Of a DNA stretch of 64,000 nucleotides, positions 1 to 8,537 are shown one piece after another. The position numbers and the translations under genes were made by a program. The notes under the pieces were generated by a model, which worked only from the letters and a program-made list of their open reading frames with translations, searched no databases and was not told the origin of the DNA. This DNA comes from JAJYTL01 sp046705265 (GTDB lineage Bacteria > Pseudomonadota > Alphaproteobacteria > Ferrovibrionales > Ferrovibrionaceae), in contig JBJKQL010000008.1 of NCBI GenBank assembly GCA_046705265.1, positions 1 to 64,000 of the forward strand, given 5' to 3'. Within the stretch, counting starts at the first letter, position 1. Each line of letters begins with the position of its first letter.

Positions 1-128
1 ACCGCTTCCTTGATTCGAATCCTATGGGGGACACGATAGACAAGCAGTTTTTCCTTGTTAAAAGCACGTTGTTCAGGCTGTTGGAAAATCACTCGAAATG
101 ATTGGTTTCAAGGAATCACTGTACTAGG

Positions 129-1010
129 TTAAAAGCGCTTGAGACCGGCGTCGATCAGAAGCGCGATCTGCTTTCGCGGCATGCCGACCACAAGCCGAGG
201 TGAGGCCGGGTCGAAACCCGCCTGTTTCAGCCGCTTCAGATAAAGCCGCGCCAGCGTGGCGGGAAGGAGCGCCGGTAAGGCGGCTCGCGAGACTTTGCCG
301 CGCAACCTCCGCACCACTGCGAGACGGCTTTCGGCGTGGCGCGCGATCTGTTCGATGACGTGGCTCATCTTGGGTGAGCGCTCGCCGCCGAAAACCGCCT
401 CCGCATCCAGCCCTTGTGCGGCGAGCATTGCTTCCGGCAGATAGAGACGTCGCGAGGCGGCGTGGAATGGCACGGCCCGGATCAGACCGATCAGGGCGAA
501 ACCAATTGCCGCGGCCTCAGCGGCTTTGCGGCTGGTATCGTCGTCGGTACCGAGGATCTTCAAGGCAAGTTGGCTGAGCGGAGCCGTCGTGCCCTCGGCA
601 TAGGCCTCGAGGTCATCGAGTTGCGCGGGTGGCGTGCCGAAATCCGCCGCGCGGGCATCGAGCAAGCGGTCGAAAGGCGCCCACGGCAGATCGTGGCCGC
701 GGATCGCGCTTTCCAGTGCTACCGCGATCGGATGGCCACGCGGCGCCCGGCCGGCAAAAGCCGCGGCCACGGTATCGCGCCACCATTGCCGCCGTATGTC
801 GCCAAGTGCCGGCTCGCTCACCTGTTCCGGGATGCGCGCAATTTCGATATTGAAAGCGTAAAGCGCGAGAAGATGCGGCCGTCTCGCATCGGGCGCGAAA
901 AGCGCGGTCAACCAGCGGTCGGGATCGAATTTCCGTACCGCCGCCGCGTAGTCGGCGAGGTTCGGCGTGGTCGCGTGTTTGGCCGTTCCGCGCTGCTCCG
1001 TTTCCATCAT
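129..1010 (-). CDS. Squalene/phytoene synthase-fold protein, NDUFAF6-like
   Basis: The 293-residue protein has the squalene/phytoene synthase fold, but the aspartate-rich prenyl-diphosphate motif is absent: the matching helix reads LYAFNIEIARIPEQVSEP. That helix, the following RRQWWRD, LEAYAEGT and LIRAVPFHAA closely resemble what I recall of mitochondrial NDUFAF6, a complex I assembly factor. A carotenoid or squalene role is therefore unlikely. I chose the ATG at 1010 because GGAGG lies about 6 nt before it; a GTG at 1031 opens the frame earlier. It lies divergent to sodB and is separated only by sodB from the Mth938/SecDF operon. The fold is near certain and the assembly role is inferred. 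Confidence 0.8.
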   Translation of the reverse strand: MMETEQRGTAKHATTPNLADYAAAVRKFDPDRWLTALFAPDARRPHLLALYAFNIEIARIPEQVSEPALGDIRRQWWRDTVAAAFAGRAPRGHPIAVALESAIRGHDLPWAPFDRLLDARAADFGTPPAQLDDLEAYAEGTTAPLSQLALKILGTDDDTSRKAAEAAAIGFALIGLIRAVPFHAASRRLYLPEAMLAAQGLDAEAVFGGERSPKMSHVIEQIARHAESRLAVVRRLRGKVSRAALPALLPATLARLYLKRLKQAGFDPASPRLVVGMPRKQIALLIDAGLKRF

Positions 1011-1053
1011 GACCAGCCTCCGCCACCTCACGAGTAGGATCCGATCTCCCGGG

Positions 1054-1082
1054 TTGCACGCCGGGCGGCTTCGCCATAAATG
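1054..1082 (+). promoter_or_regulatory. Possible sodB promoter
   Basis: TTGCAC (1054-1059) and TAAATG (1077-1082) are spaced by 17 nt, upstream of sodB in the divergent gap. The -10 match is weak, so this is only a candidate. Confidence 0.25.
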
Positions 1083-1164
1083 TATAGCCAGCGATCCCTT
1101 ATCGCGCCTTCAGCGGTTGTTTGCCGCAGTGTTCCCCCACTCCAGAAAAACGAGAGAGGATTCC

Positions 1165-1758
1165 ATGGCGTTCGAACTTCCCCCTTTGCCTTACGCCGAA
1201 AACGCGCTCGACCCCCATATCTCGGCGAAGACCCTGCAATTCCACCATGGCAAGCACCATAACGCCTATGTCACCAACCTCAACAATCTGATCAAGGACA
1301 CGCCGATGGCGTCTCAGCCGCTTGAGGATATCATCCGGGGCGTGGCCGGCGACGCGGCCAAGGCCGGCCTGTTCAACAATGCGGCACAGACCTGGAACCA
1401 CACCTTCTTCTGGAACAGCATGAAGCCGCAGGGCGGCGGCAAGCCGACCGGCGAAATCGCCAAACGCATCGACAAGGATTTCGGCGATTACGCCAAGTTC
1501 GCGGCCGAGTTCAAGCAGGCCGCCGCGACGCAGTTCGGCTCCGGCTGGGCTTGGCTGGTGCTGGACGGCGGCAAGCTCAAGGTGATGAAGACCGCGAACG
1601 CCGACCTGCCGCTCGCCCACAAGCAGACCGCCCTCCTGACCATCGACGTTTGGGAGCATGCCTATTATCTCGACTACCAGAACCGGAGGCCGGATTTCAT
1701 CCAGGCCTACCTGGATCATCTGGTGAACTGGGATTTCGCCAACAAGAACCTTGGCTAG
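1165..1758 (+). CDS. sodB: Superoxide dismutase, Fe type
   Basis: This 197-residue Fe/Mn-family superoxide dismutase converts superoxide to hydrogen peroxide and oxygen in the cytoplasm. Metal ligands fit the family: His27 in FHHGKHH, the His of NHTFFWNSM, and the Asp/His pair around TIDVWEHAYYLDY. The FGSGWAW segment and overall length point to the iron type. I place the start at the ATG at 1165 because GAGAGGA precedes it and the protein then begins at the usual MAFELPPLPY; the open frame runs further upstream without conservation. It stands alone on the plus strand between two minus-strand genes, so it looks independently transcribed. Confidence 0.95.
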   Translation: MAFELPPLPYAENALDPHISAKTLQFHHGKHHNAYVTNLNNLIKDTPMASQPLEDIIRGVAGDAAKAGLFNNAAQTWNHTFFWNSMKPQGGGKPTGEIAKRIDKDFGDYAKFAAEFKQAAATQFGSGWAWLVLDGGKLKVMKTANADLPLAHKQTALLTIDVWEHAYYLDYQNRRPDFIQAYLDHLVNWDFANKNLG

Positions 1759-1846
1759 CGGTTGGATTCCGACACTTGCTTCCCCTTGCGACACGGCCGA
1801 GAGCAAGCGCCGAAATCGAAAGAACACGAGGAATGGTGTGAATCCA

Positions 1847-1919
1847 GTGAAGCCTTGAATTTGACATTTGATGTCGGTCCTTGCCGCAATCGGGGGATCA
1901 GATGTCAAATTCGCTTCAC
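1847..1919. repeat. Long imperfect inverted repeat between convergent genes
   Basis: The arms GTGAAGC-CTT-GAATTTGACAT (1847-1867) and ATGTCAAATTCGCTTCAC (1902-1919) pair over 18 bp with one 3-nt bulge and a 34-nt loop. It lies between the ends of sodB and the Mth938 gene. There is no U-tract. It may act as a bidirectional terminator or 3'-end stabiliser. The rest of the 290-nt gap shows nothing recognisable. Confidence 0.6.
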
Positions 1920-2048
1920 GAGCATCGGGTCGGGCTGATTCTCCTGAATCGGCCGGCGCCGGGACGTGATAACTTGCGCCTTTCCTTTCGATTCTGAAAA
2001 TCGTCGGAAGGCCGATATGGTGGTCAGGCGAATTTCACAGTTAGGGCG

Positions 2049-2429
2049 CTAGGCGACCGCGATCAGGGCGGCGGCGACACGGCGCTCCTCGGAGAGCAGG
2101 ACATTGTACGTGCGGCAGGCCGCTCCCGTATCCATGCCGTCGGTGACGATACCACTGCCACGCAGCCAGACCCGCAATGCCTTCGGGATCAGCGCCATCG
2201 CCGCGCCGCAGCCGATGAGCAGGATGTCAATCTCGGCACTTGCCGCCGCGATGGGATCGAGGCTCGCCTGGCTCAGCTCGGCCATGGCCGTAACTGGCCA
2301 CGCCAGCGTTTGGTTGGGAAAAATCAGCACCGATCCGCGGTAAAATTGCCCGCTGATGCGGAAGCCGCCGTCCCCGTAGGCCTGGATGACCTGCCGGCCC
2401 GCCGGAATCCGCGGCGTGATATTGACCAT
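2049..2429 (-). CDS. Mth938-domain protein, NDUFAF3-like
   Basis: This 126-residue protein is a whole Mth938-like (DUF498/MTH938) domain. Recognisable parts are the opening YGDGGFRISGQFYRGSVLIFP, the central LLIGCGAAM and the MDTGAACRTYNVLLSEERRVAAALIA tail. The family includes mitochondrial NDUFAF3, which helps assemble respiratory complex I near the membrane. Its start overlaps the secF stop by 1 nt (TGATG), so translation should be coupled to the Sec accessory genes. This arrangement is common in alphaproteobacteria. The domain is clear; a complex I role in this organism is inferred from the homologue. Confidence 0.85.
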   Translation of the reverse strand: MVNITPRIPAGRQVIQAYGDGGFRISGQFYRGSVLIFPNQTLAWPVTAMAELSQASLDPIAAASAEIDILLIGCGAAMALIPKALRVWLRGSGIVTDGMDTGAACRTYNVLLSEERRVAAALIAVA

Positions 2430-3376
2430 CAGGCCGGGCTGCGATCCGCCACGCGATTTTCGCTCGGCTGACCGCGCCGCAAGCGGTTTTGACCGAGGAA
2501 GAGAAGAATAGGCGCGGCGATGAAGATCGAGGACGAGGTGCCAACCACGATGCCGAACAGAATCGCGATCGCGAATCCTTGGATTTCCGAGCCTCCGATC
2601 AAGGCCAGCGGCAAGGTGGCGAGGAAGGTGGTGAGCGAGGTATTGACGGTGCGGTTCAGCGTTTCGTTGATGCTGAGATCGATCAGCTCCCTGAGCGGCA
2701 TGGTCTTGTACTTGCGCAGGTTCTCGCGCACGCGATCATACACCACCACTTTGTCGTTGATGGAATAGCCCATGATAGTGAGGATCGCGGCGACGCTGGT
2801 CAGATTGAATTGCAAGCCGGTGATGGCGAAGAACCCAATGGTCTTGGTGACGTCGAGAACGAGCGTCGTCACTGCGCCGATGCCGAATTGCCATTCGAAG
2901 CGGAACCAGATGTAGATCAGCATGGCCACTAGGGCGAGGCCGACCGCCATCAAGCCATCACGGAAAAGCTGCGCGCTCACCGTCGCGCCGACGGCCTGAA
3001 CGGACTCGATATCGGAGCCGGGATAGCGCGTCGCGAACTCATGGCGCAACACGGTGACCGCGTGTTCCTCGCCGCCGTGGCCGCTCTGCTTTTCCAGACG
3101 GATCAGCACGTCCCGTGCTGTGCCGAACTGTTGCAGCTGCACTTCACCGAGCCCGAGGCCATTCAAGGCCGGTCGCAGCGTCGCGAAATTCGCCGGTTTC
3201 ACCATTCGCACTTGAATTACGGTGCCGCCATTGAAATCGACGCCGTAGTTCAGCCCCGGGTAGAAGAACAAGATCACCGAGCCAATGCTAAGCACCGCCG
3301 AAACGATCAGGCCCATGAAGCGCCCGCGCATGAACTTGATTTTGGTCTTGTCAGGAATCAGTCGAAGCCGTCGCAT
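2429..3376 (-). CDS. secF: Protein translocase subunit SecF
   Basis: This 315-residue inner-membrane protein pairs with SecD to use the proton motive force in late stages of Sec export. It has an N-terminal membrane segment, a periplasmic part opening with GVDFNGGTVIQV, and a C-terminal RND-type membrane bundle containing YSINDKVVVYDRVREN. Only 7 nt separate it from secD, and it overlaps the Mth938 gene by 1 nt. Confidence 0.95.
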   Translation of the reverse strand: MRRLRLIPDKTKIKFMRGRFMGLIVSAVLSIGSVILFFYPGLNYGVDFNGGTVIQVRMVKPANFATLRPALNGLGLGEVQLQQFGTARDVLIRLEKQSGHGGEEHAVTVLRHEFATRYPGSDIESVQAVGATVSAQLFRDGLMAVGLALVAMLIYIWFRFEWQFGIGAVTTLVLDVTKTIGFFAITGLQFNLTSVAAILTIMGYSINDKVVVYDRVRENLRKYKTMPLRELIDLSINETLNRTVNTSLTTFLATLPLALIGGSEIQGFAIAILFGIVVGTSSSIFIAAPILLFLGQNRLRRGQPSENRVADRSPA

Positions 3377-3383
3377 CGGAACC

Positions 3384-4994
3384 TCACACGGGCAAAGCGG
3401 CCGGGCGCCGCCGACGGTACCAGTAGACCATCAACAGGCGAGTGAGCAGGATTGCAGTGAACAAAGAGGTCAGGATGCCGATGCTGATGGTCACGGCGAA
3501 ACCCCTGACCGGCCCGGACCCGAGCGCGAATAGAATCGCCATCTTGATCAGTGTCGTAATGTTCGAATCGAAAATCGTGGTGAAGGCGCGGGCGAATCCG
3601 GCCTCCATGGCGGCGAGCGGGGACTTACCAAGCAGGTATTCCTCGCGGATGCGTTCGTTGATCAGCACGTTGGCATCCACCGCCATGCCGGTGGTGAGCA
3701 AGATGCCGGCGATGCCAGGCAAGGTCAGTGTTGCCTGCAAGACCGACATGACGCCAAGGATCAGGAACAAGTTTGCGATCAGGGCAGCATTGGCGAACAG
3801 GCCGAACAGGCCGTAGGATACCGTCATATACGCGACGACGAGAAAGAAGCCGATAATCGAGGCCTCGATGCCGGAGCGAATCGAATCGGCGCCGAGCTGC
3901 GGCCCGACGGTGCGTTCCTCGACGACACGGAGCGGCGCCGGCAATGCGCCGGCGCGCAACAGGATGGCGAGATCGTTCGCCGACTGCGTGGTGAAATTAC
4001 CGCTGATCTGGCCCGACCCACCGAGAATCGGCTCGCGGATCACCGGCGCCGAGATCACCTTGTTGTCAAGAACAATGGCGAATGGCTTGCCGACATTGTT
4101 CCGGGTCACATCGGCAAAACGCTGGGCGCCGAGCCCGTTCAATCGGAAGCTCACCACCGGCTCGCCGGTCTGGTTATCGAAGGTTGCCTGGGCGTCGGTG
4201 AGATCTGCGCCGGAAACCGAAATCTGTCGGCGTACGACATAGGGGGTGGGTTTGCCATTCGGCCCGTTATGATCGGAATAAAGGATCTCATCGCCGGGCG
4301 GGACTTGGCCGGAGTCGGCGGCCGGCGAGGTATCGATAAGCTGAAAAGTCAGTCGGGCGGTTTTGCCGAGGAGGCGTTTGACGCGGGTTGGATCCTTGAG
4401 GCCCGGCAACTGCACCAGAATCTGATTACTCCCCTGGCGTTGGATCTCGGGCTCGTTGATGCCGGTCGCGTCGATGCGGCGGCGCACGATCGCAATCGAC
4501 TGTTGCACCGCTTGTCGGCTGCGCTGATCGATCGCTGCCTGGGTCGGCGTCAAGGTCACGGTGCCGTCGGCCGTGGTGGCGACGGTGATATCGGTGTCGC
4601 CCCGGCCACTGAACAGCCCGCCGGTGAGCGGCGTCACCAGCTCTTGCAGTAACTTGTCGGCCCGCGCGGTATCCGCCGCATCGCGGATCGTCACTTGGAC
4701 CGCGTTATTGACGATGCCAAGGCCTTTGTAGCCGATGCGGGCCTTGGCCAGGGTTTGACGGACGTTCTCGACCAGATTCTCAAGCTGGTCTTTGGTCAGC
4801 GCGTTAACGTCAACCTGCAGCAGAAGATAGGATCCGCCCCTTAGATCGAGACCGAGTCGGACCTGCTGGTCGGGGAGCCAATGAGGAATCTTCTTCACTA
4901 CCCCGGCTGGCAACATGTTCGGCAGCGTGAACAGAATACCAAGCAGGCAGACGCCAAGGATCAGAATGATTTTCCACTTCGGAAAATAAAGCAT
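3384..4994 (-). CDS. secD: Protein translocase subunit SecD
   Basis: This 536-residue inner-membrane subunit forms the SecDF(YajC) accessory complex that pulls secreted proteins across the membrane. Features are an N-terminal membrane helix, LGLDLRGGSYLLLQVD near residue 50, the large periplasmic region with IDATGINEPEIQRQG, and the C-terminal five-helix RND bundle with GMAVDANVLINERIREE. Length is typical of alphaproteobacterial SecD. It lies between yajC and secF on the minus strand. Confidence 0.96.
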   Translation of the reverse strand: MLYFPKWKIILILGVCLLGILFTLPNMLPAGVVKKIPHWLPDQQVRLGLDLRGGSYLLLQVDVNALTKDQLENLVENVRQTLAKARIGYKGLGIVNNAVQVTIRDAADTARADKLLQELVTPLTGGLFSGRGDTDITVATTADGTVTLTPTQAAIDQRSRQAVQQSIAIVRRRIDATGINEPEIQRQGSNQILVQLPGLKDPTRVKRLLGKTARLTFQLIDTSPAADSGQVPPGDEILYSDHNGPNGKPTPYVVRRQISVSGADLTDAQATFDNQTGEPVVSFRLNGLGAQRFADVTRNNVGKPFAIVLDNKVISAPVIREPILGGSGQISGNFTTQSANDLAILLRAGALPAPLRVVEERTVGPQLGADSIRSGIEASIIGFFLVVAYMTVSYGLFGLFANAALIANLFLILGVMSVLQATLTLPGIAGILLTTGMAVDANVLINERIREEYLLGKSPLAAMEAGFARAFTTIFDSNITTLIKMAILFALGSGPVRGFAVTISIGILTSLFTAILLTRLLMVYWYRRRRPAALPV

Positions 4995-5015
4995 GTCCGA
5001 GGTCCGCGCTGCCCC

Positions 5016-5405
5016 CTATTTGAAGAGCTTGGAGAGAAGCCCGCCCTTGCGCTCGGGAGGGCGAGACGAACTTTCGTTCTTGTTCGCCGGCTTCGGCTCA
5101 CTGCTGGCGTCGCCGTCCTTGGCCGTTTCGCCCTTGCTGCGGACCTCGGTCAAGGTGCCGCGTACAACGCGAACGCGTACATCTTTCGCGATGTCGATCT
5201 CGACGGTATTGTCATCCATCACTTTGGCGACCTTGCCGATCAATCCGCCACCCGTCACGACCGTGTCGCCGCGCCGAAGCGCGTCGATCATCGCCTTGTG
5301 TTCCTTTACCTTCTTTTGCTGCGGCCTAATCAACAGGTAATAGAACACGATGAAAATCAGGACGAGCGGCAGAAACTGTTCGATGGTCTGCCAATTTGCG
5401 TTCAT
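5016..5405 (-). CDS. yajC: Preprotein translocase subunit YajC
   Basis: The 129-residue protein has one N-terminal membrane helix followed by YLLIRPQQKKVKEHKAMI and GDTVVTGGGLIGKVAKV, the conserved YajC core. It binds SecDF and supports secretion. A charged low-complexity tail follows. A GAGGAAG ribosome-binding site lies 3 nt before the ATG. It is the first gene of the yajC-secD-secF-Mth938 operon behind a good promoter. Confidence 0.94.
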   Translation of the reverse strand: MNANWQTIEQFLPLVLIFIVFYYLLIRPQQKKVKEHKAMIDALRRGDTVVTGGGLIGKVAKVMDDNTVEIDIAKDVRVRVVRGTLTEVRSKGETAKDGDASSEPKPANKNESSSRPPERKGGLLSKLFK

Positions 5406-5437
5406 GGCTTCCTCATATCGATCGCCGAAGTGGGCGG

Positions 5438-5467
5438 ACTATAGTCTTCCCGTCTGCCGATTGCCAA
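5438..5467 (-). promoter_or_regulatory. Promoter of yajC-secD-secF-Mth938
   Basis: Read on the minus strand, TTGGCA (5467-5462) and TATAGT (5443-5438) are spaced by 18 nt, about 33 nt before the yajC ATG. The -10 matches consensus at 5 of 6 positions. The 5406-5730 gap otherwise holds only this and the divergent promoter of the DUF815 gene. Confidence 0.55.
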
Positions 5468-5648
5468 GCCGAGTTTTCCCGAGGCGCCGAGCGCTTAATT
5501 ATCTGATTGCGGCTATACCGGCGGTCGACCGCGCTCTGGATTGGCAAATGAGAAGCACAATCGAAGGGCCGGATTACGACGATCGGCGCAAGCCCAGCTT
5601 TAGGACATTTCGTGTGGCTGCGGCAAGGTTTCTCTCTTTCGTGGTGAT

Positions 5649-5676
5649 TTGACGGCGGGCGCACCTGTGTTAGGGT
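5649..5676 (+). promoter_or_regulatory. Promoter of the DUF815 gene
   Basis: TTGACG (5649-5654) and TAGGGT (5671-5676) are spaced by 16 nt. The -35 box matches well and the -10 only partly. It lies about 55 nt before the DUF815 start. Confidence 0.45.
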
Positions 5677-5730
5677 CTCGCCCCGTCAATCAGGCCGCCT
5701 GCGGCCCATTTCCCGAACCATGTCCTAGCC

Positions 5731-6582
5731 ATGAGTGATGATTTAGAGCCATTGTTGACGCGCATTGCCGCCGCGCTCGAGCGGCTGGCGCCGCCGGCGA
5801 AGCCGAAAACTGATATAAATCAAGGTGAAGCCTTTATCTGGCATCAGCACCCCGAGGGTCTCGAGCCGGTCCCCAGGGTCAATCGCGTCGATCTGTCGCT
5901 GCTCCGCGGCATCGAGCGGGTCCGCGACATTTTGCTCGACAATACGCGTCGTTTCGCCGAAGGCTGGCCGGCCAATAACGCGCTCCTTTGGGGCGCGCGC
6001 GGCATGGGCAAAAGCTCGCTGGTCAAGGCGATCCATGCCGCGCTCAACGCCGAAAAGCCGGGATGCTTGGCATTGATCGAAATTCACCGTGAAGATATTC
6101 AGAGCCTGCCGGCACTTCTTCTTCTCCTCAGGCGCAGCAAGCGCCGCTGCCTTCTCTTTTGCGACGACCTTTCCTTCGACAACAATGATACCAGCTATAA
6201 ATCCTTGAAGGCGGTGCTCGAAGGGGGCATCGAGGGCCGGCCGGAGAACGTCATCTTCTACGCCACGTCGAACCGCCGTCATCTTCTTTCCCGTGACATG
6301 ATCGAAAACGAACGCTCGACCGCGATCAACCCGAGCGAGGCGGTTGAGGAAAAGGTCTCGCTCTCAGATAGATTCGGACTCTGGCTCGGCTTCCATAATT
6401 GCAGCCAGGAAGACTTCTTCGCGATGATCGAGGGCTACGCTGAATACTATCGGCTTGAAATCGATCGCGATCGCCTTCACGCGGAAGCGGTGGAATGGTC
6501 GGTAACGCGGGGCTCGCGGTCTGGCCGCGTCGCGTGGCAGTTCATCCAAGACCTCGCCGGACGGCTCGGCAAGAGCCTTTAG
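5731..6582 (+). CDS. DUF815 AAA-type ATP-binding protein
   Basis: This 283-residue protein belongs to the DUF815 family of P-loop ATPases. The Walker A motif is GARGMGKSS near residues 88-96. The Walker B-like acidic segment is CLLFCDDLSFD, and FYATSNRRHLL fits a sensor-1 region. No transmembrane segment is seen. Its biochemical role is not known to me. Orthologues commonly sit beside yajC-secDF and pcm/surE in alphaproteobacteria, as here. Only 13 nt separate its end from the convergent M23 gene. Confidence 0.85.
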   Translation: MSDDLEPLLTRIAAALERLAPPAKPKTDINQGEAFIWHQHPEGLEPVPRVNRVDLSLLRGIERVRDILLDNTRRFAEGWPANNALLWGARGMGKSSLVKAIHAALNAEKPGCLALIEIHREDIQSLPALLLLLRRSKRRCLLFCDDLSFDNNDTSYKSLKAVLEGGIEGRPENVIFYATSNRRHLLSRDMIENERSTAINPSEAVEEKVSLSDRFGLWLGFHNCSQEDFFAMIEGYAEYYRLEIDRDRLHAEAVEWSVTRGSRSGRVAWQFIQDLAGRLGKSL

Positions 6583-6595
6583 GCGCTAAATCGGG

Positions 6596-7816
6596 TCAGC
6601 CGGCGCGGGTCGCGCTCGTCTTCGGCAGGGCGGATAGGTAGCGCAAGGGGTCGACCGGCCGTGCGCCCTGGCGGATTTCGAAGTGAAGTTGCGGCGAGGC
6701 GACGCCCCCGGTTTCGCCGGCCCGCGCGATGATCTCGCCCCGTGCGACACGTTGGCCGCGTCGCACCAGAAGCTTCGCGTTATGAGCGTAAGCGGTGATC
6801 CACCCGTCGGCATGGCGGATCAGGATCAGGTTGCCGTAGCCTTTGAGCTGATTGCCGGCATAGACGACGGTTCCCGCCGCGGCGGCGCGCACCGGCGTTC
6901 CTTCAGGAACGGCGATATTGATCCCGTCATTGTCGAGGCCGTTGGACTCCGGTCCAAAGCCGACTAAGAGCCGGCCTTTCACGGGCCACAGGAAGGGATG
7001 GCGATGATCCCTGGGCGCCTCGAGCCGCGTGGCAACCGCAGGCGTCGCCCGTTCGGCCGAGTTCGAGCGCCGGCCGTTTCCGTGCCGTTCTTCGTCGCGG
7101 CGGCCTGCGTGATTAGGATTGAGATCGGTCTCATGAACCGTGGGGCGTGCCGGCGCCGGCGTGGCTCTGCGTTGTGGCGCGGCCAGGGGCAGCGGCGTTG
7201 CGGTGCGCGCGACGGCGGCGACCACCGGCAGCGCCGTCATCGGCGGTGGCTGGCGCTCGATCGGTGGTGCGGGTGGGCCGCCTTCTGGCGGCGGGATGAC
7301 CAGGATCGTATCGGCCTGCAACCGATAGGGCGCGAGAATATCGTTGGCATTCGCGATCTCGTAGAGTCCGACATGATAACGGCGCGACAGGCCATAAAGC
7401 GTTTCGCCCGGCTGCACCACATGGGTCTTTGGCTTCGGCAGGACGAGGCGCTGGCCGGCAAGGATATGATAAGGCGGGTTGAGCCGGTTGGCGTCGAGGA
7501 GCAAGCGGAGCGGCACGTGATAGCGGCGTGAAATATCGTAAAGAGTCTCGCCGCGCCGGACGAGGACGGTTGCCGGATTGCCGGCAATCGGGTTTGGCGG
7601 CCAGCGCGGCGCGGTCTTCGCCCCCGTGGCGATCGGGTGCATTCCGCGCTCGCCCGGTGGAGGATAGGGTACGCCGGCAGCCGGAGCGGCTGAATTGGCG
7701 ATGACGTGTTGCGAGGCCGGCGCGGGGCTCCAGGTGAGAAGCGTCGGCGCCTGTTCACATCCCGCGAGCGCCAGCACACTGGCTGCCATCGCGCATAGCC
7801 GCCAAGGCGAATCCAT
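6596..7816 (-). CDS. LysM/degenerate M23 lipoprotein, NlpD/EnvC-like
   Basis: The 406-residue precursor has a lipoprotein signal with LALAGC, lipidated at Cys20. Two LysM domains follow (about residues 84-128 and 130-175; VRRGETLYDISRRY and VQPGETLYGLSRRY), then a proline-rich linker and a C-terminal LytM/M23 domain. The first zinc-binding HxxxD motif is replaced by NDGINIAV, while AYAHN and LHFEIR remain. This fits non-catalytic amidase activators of the NlpD/EnvC type acting in the periplasm during septal peptidoglycan splitting. It follows surE and pcm, as nlpD does in many proteobacteria. Confidence 0.85.
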   Translation of the reverse strand: MDSPWRLCAMAASVLALAGCEQAPTLLTWSPAPASQHVIANSAAPAAGVPYPPPGERGMHPIATGAKTAPRWPPNPIAGNPATVLVRRGETLYDISRRYHVPLRLLLDANRLNPPYHILAGQRLVLPKPKTHVVQPGETLYGLSRRYHVGLYEIANANDILAPYRLQADTILVIPPPEGGPPAPPIERQPPPMTALPVVAAVARTATPLPLAAPQRRATPAPARPTVHETDLNPNHAGRRDEERHGNGRRSNSAERATPAVATRLEAPRDHRHPFLWPVKGRLLVGFGPESNGLDNDGINIAVPEGTPVRAAAAGTVVYAGNQLKGYGNLILIRHADGWITAYAHNAKLLVRRGQRVARGEIIARAGETGGVASPQLHFEIRQGARPVDPLRYLSALPKTSATRAG

Positions 7817-7898
7817 GGCGCAACTCTAGGCGGTCGCACGATGCCGATCAATGCGGAACCGGCACGGTGAGCGGGCGGCGGCTTTCTGAAGAAACGCG

Positions 7899-8537
7899 TC
7901 AGCCTTCGCCGATACCGGGCAGAAGCGGCACGAAACGAACGGGCGTGAGGTGCTGTTCGGTGAATCCATCCTCGTCGCGATGGATGCGGAGCACTTCCTG
8001 ATCCTCGCCTTCGCGGCCGACCGGAATGATGAGAATTCCGCCTGGTGCCAGCTGATCGGCCAGGGTCTCCGGCACCGTTGGCGCCGCGGCGGTAACGATG
8101 ATGCGGGGAAAGGGCGCCTGCTCCGGCCAACCCTTGCTGCCGTCGCCGACCCGTGTCGTAATGTTGGAAATGCGCAACTCCGCGAACAGGTTTTCCGCCT
8201 CTCTCACCAGCGCGCGGTGACGGTCAATGGTATAGACCCGGCGCGCAAGGCGGGACAGAATCGCCGCCTGATAGCCGGAGCCGGTGCCAATTTCCAGCAC
8301 CTTGACGCGCTCGCCAAGATCGAGCGCCTGGGTCATCAGGGCGACGACATAGGGCTGGCTGATGGTCTGGCCGCTGCCGATCGGTAGAGCGATATTCTCG
8401 TAGGCCTGCGGCTTGAAGAAGTCGGGAACGAAACGCTCGCGTGGGATGCGCTCGATCGCGGCCAACACCTGGGTATCGGTGATGCCCTGGCTTCGGAGCT
8501 CCATCAGGAGACGGATCTTGTGCTCGGCGTCGGTCAC
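7899..8537 (-). CDS. pcm: Protein-L-isoaspartate O-methyltransferase
   Basis: This 212-residue cytoplasmic enzyme uses S-adenosylmethionine to methylate L-isoaspartyl residues in aged proteins and so starts their repair. Diagnostic motifs are RERFVP, the SGQTISQPY loop, and the SAM-binding VLEIGTGSGYQAAIL followed by VYTIDR. The start overlaps the surE stop by 4 nt, so the two are probably translationally coupled. Confidence 0.95.
   Translation of the reverse strand: MTDAEHKIRLLMELRSQGITDTQVLAAIERIPRERFVPDFFKPQAYENIALPIGSGQTISQPYVVALMTQALDLGERVKVLEIGTGSGYQAAILSRLARRVYTIDRHRALVREAENLFAELRISNITTRVGDGSKGWPEQAPFPRIIVTAAAPTVPETLADQLAPGGILIIPVGREGEDQEVLRIHRDEDGFTEQHLTPVRFVPLLPGIGEG

Noticed and set aside
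1..40. TTCGAATC at 14-21, resembling a tRNA T-loop
   Set aside because: The flanking bases do not form a T-stem or acceptor stem and no CCA follows; it is a simple palindrome.
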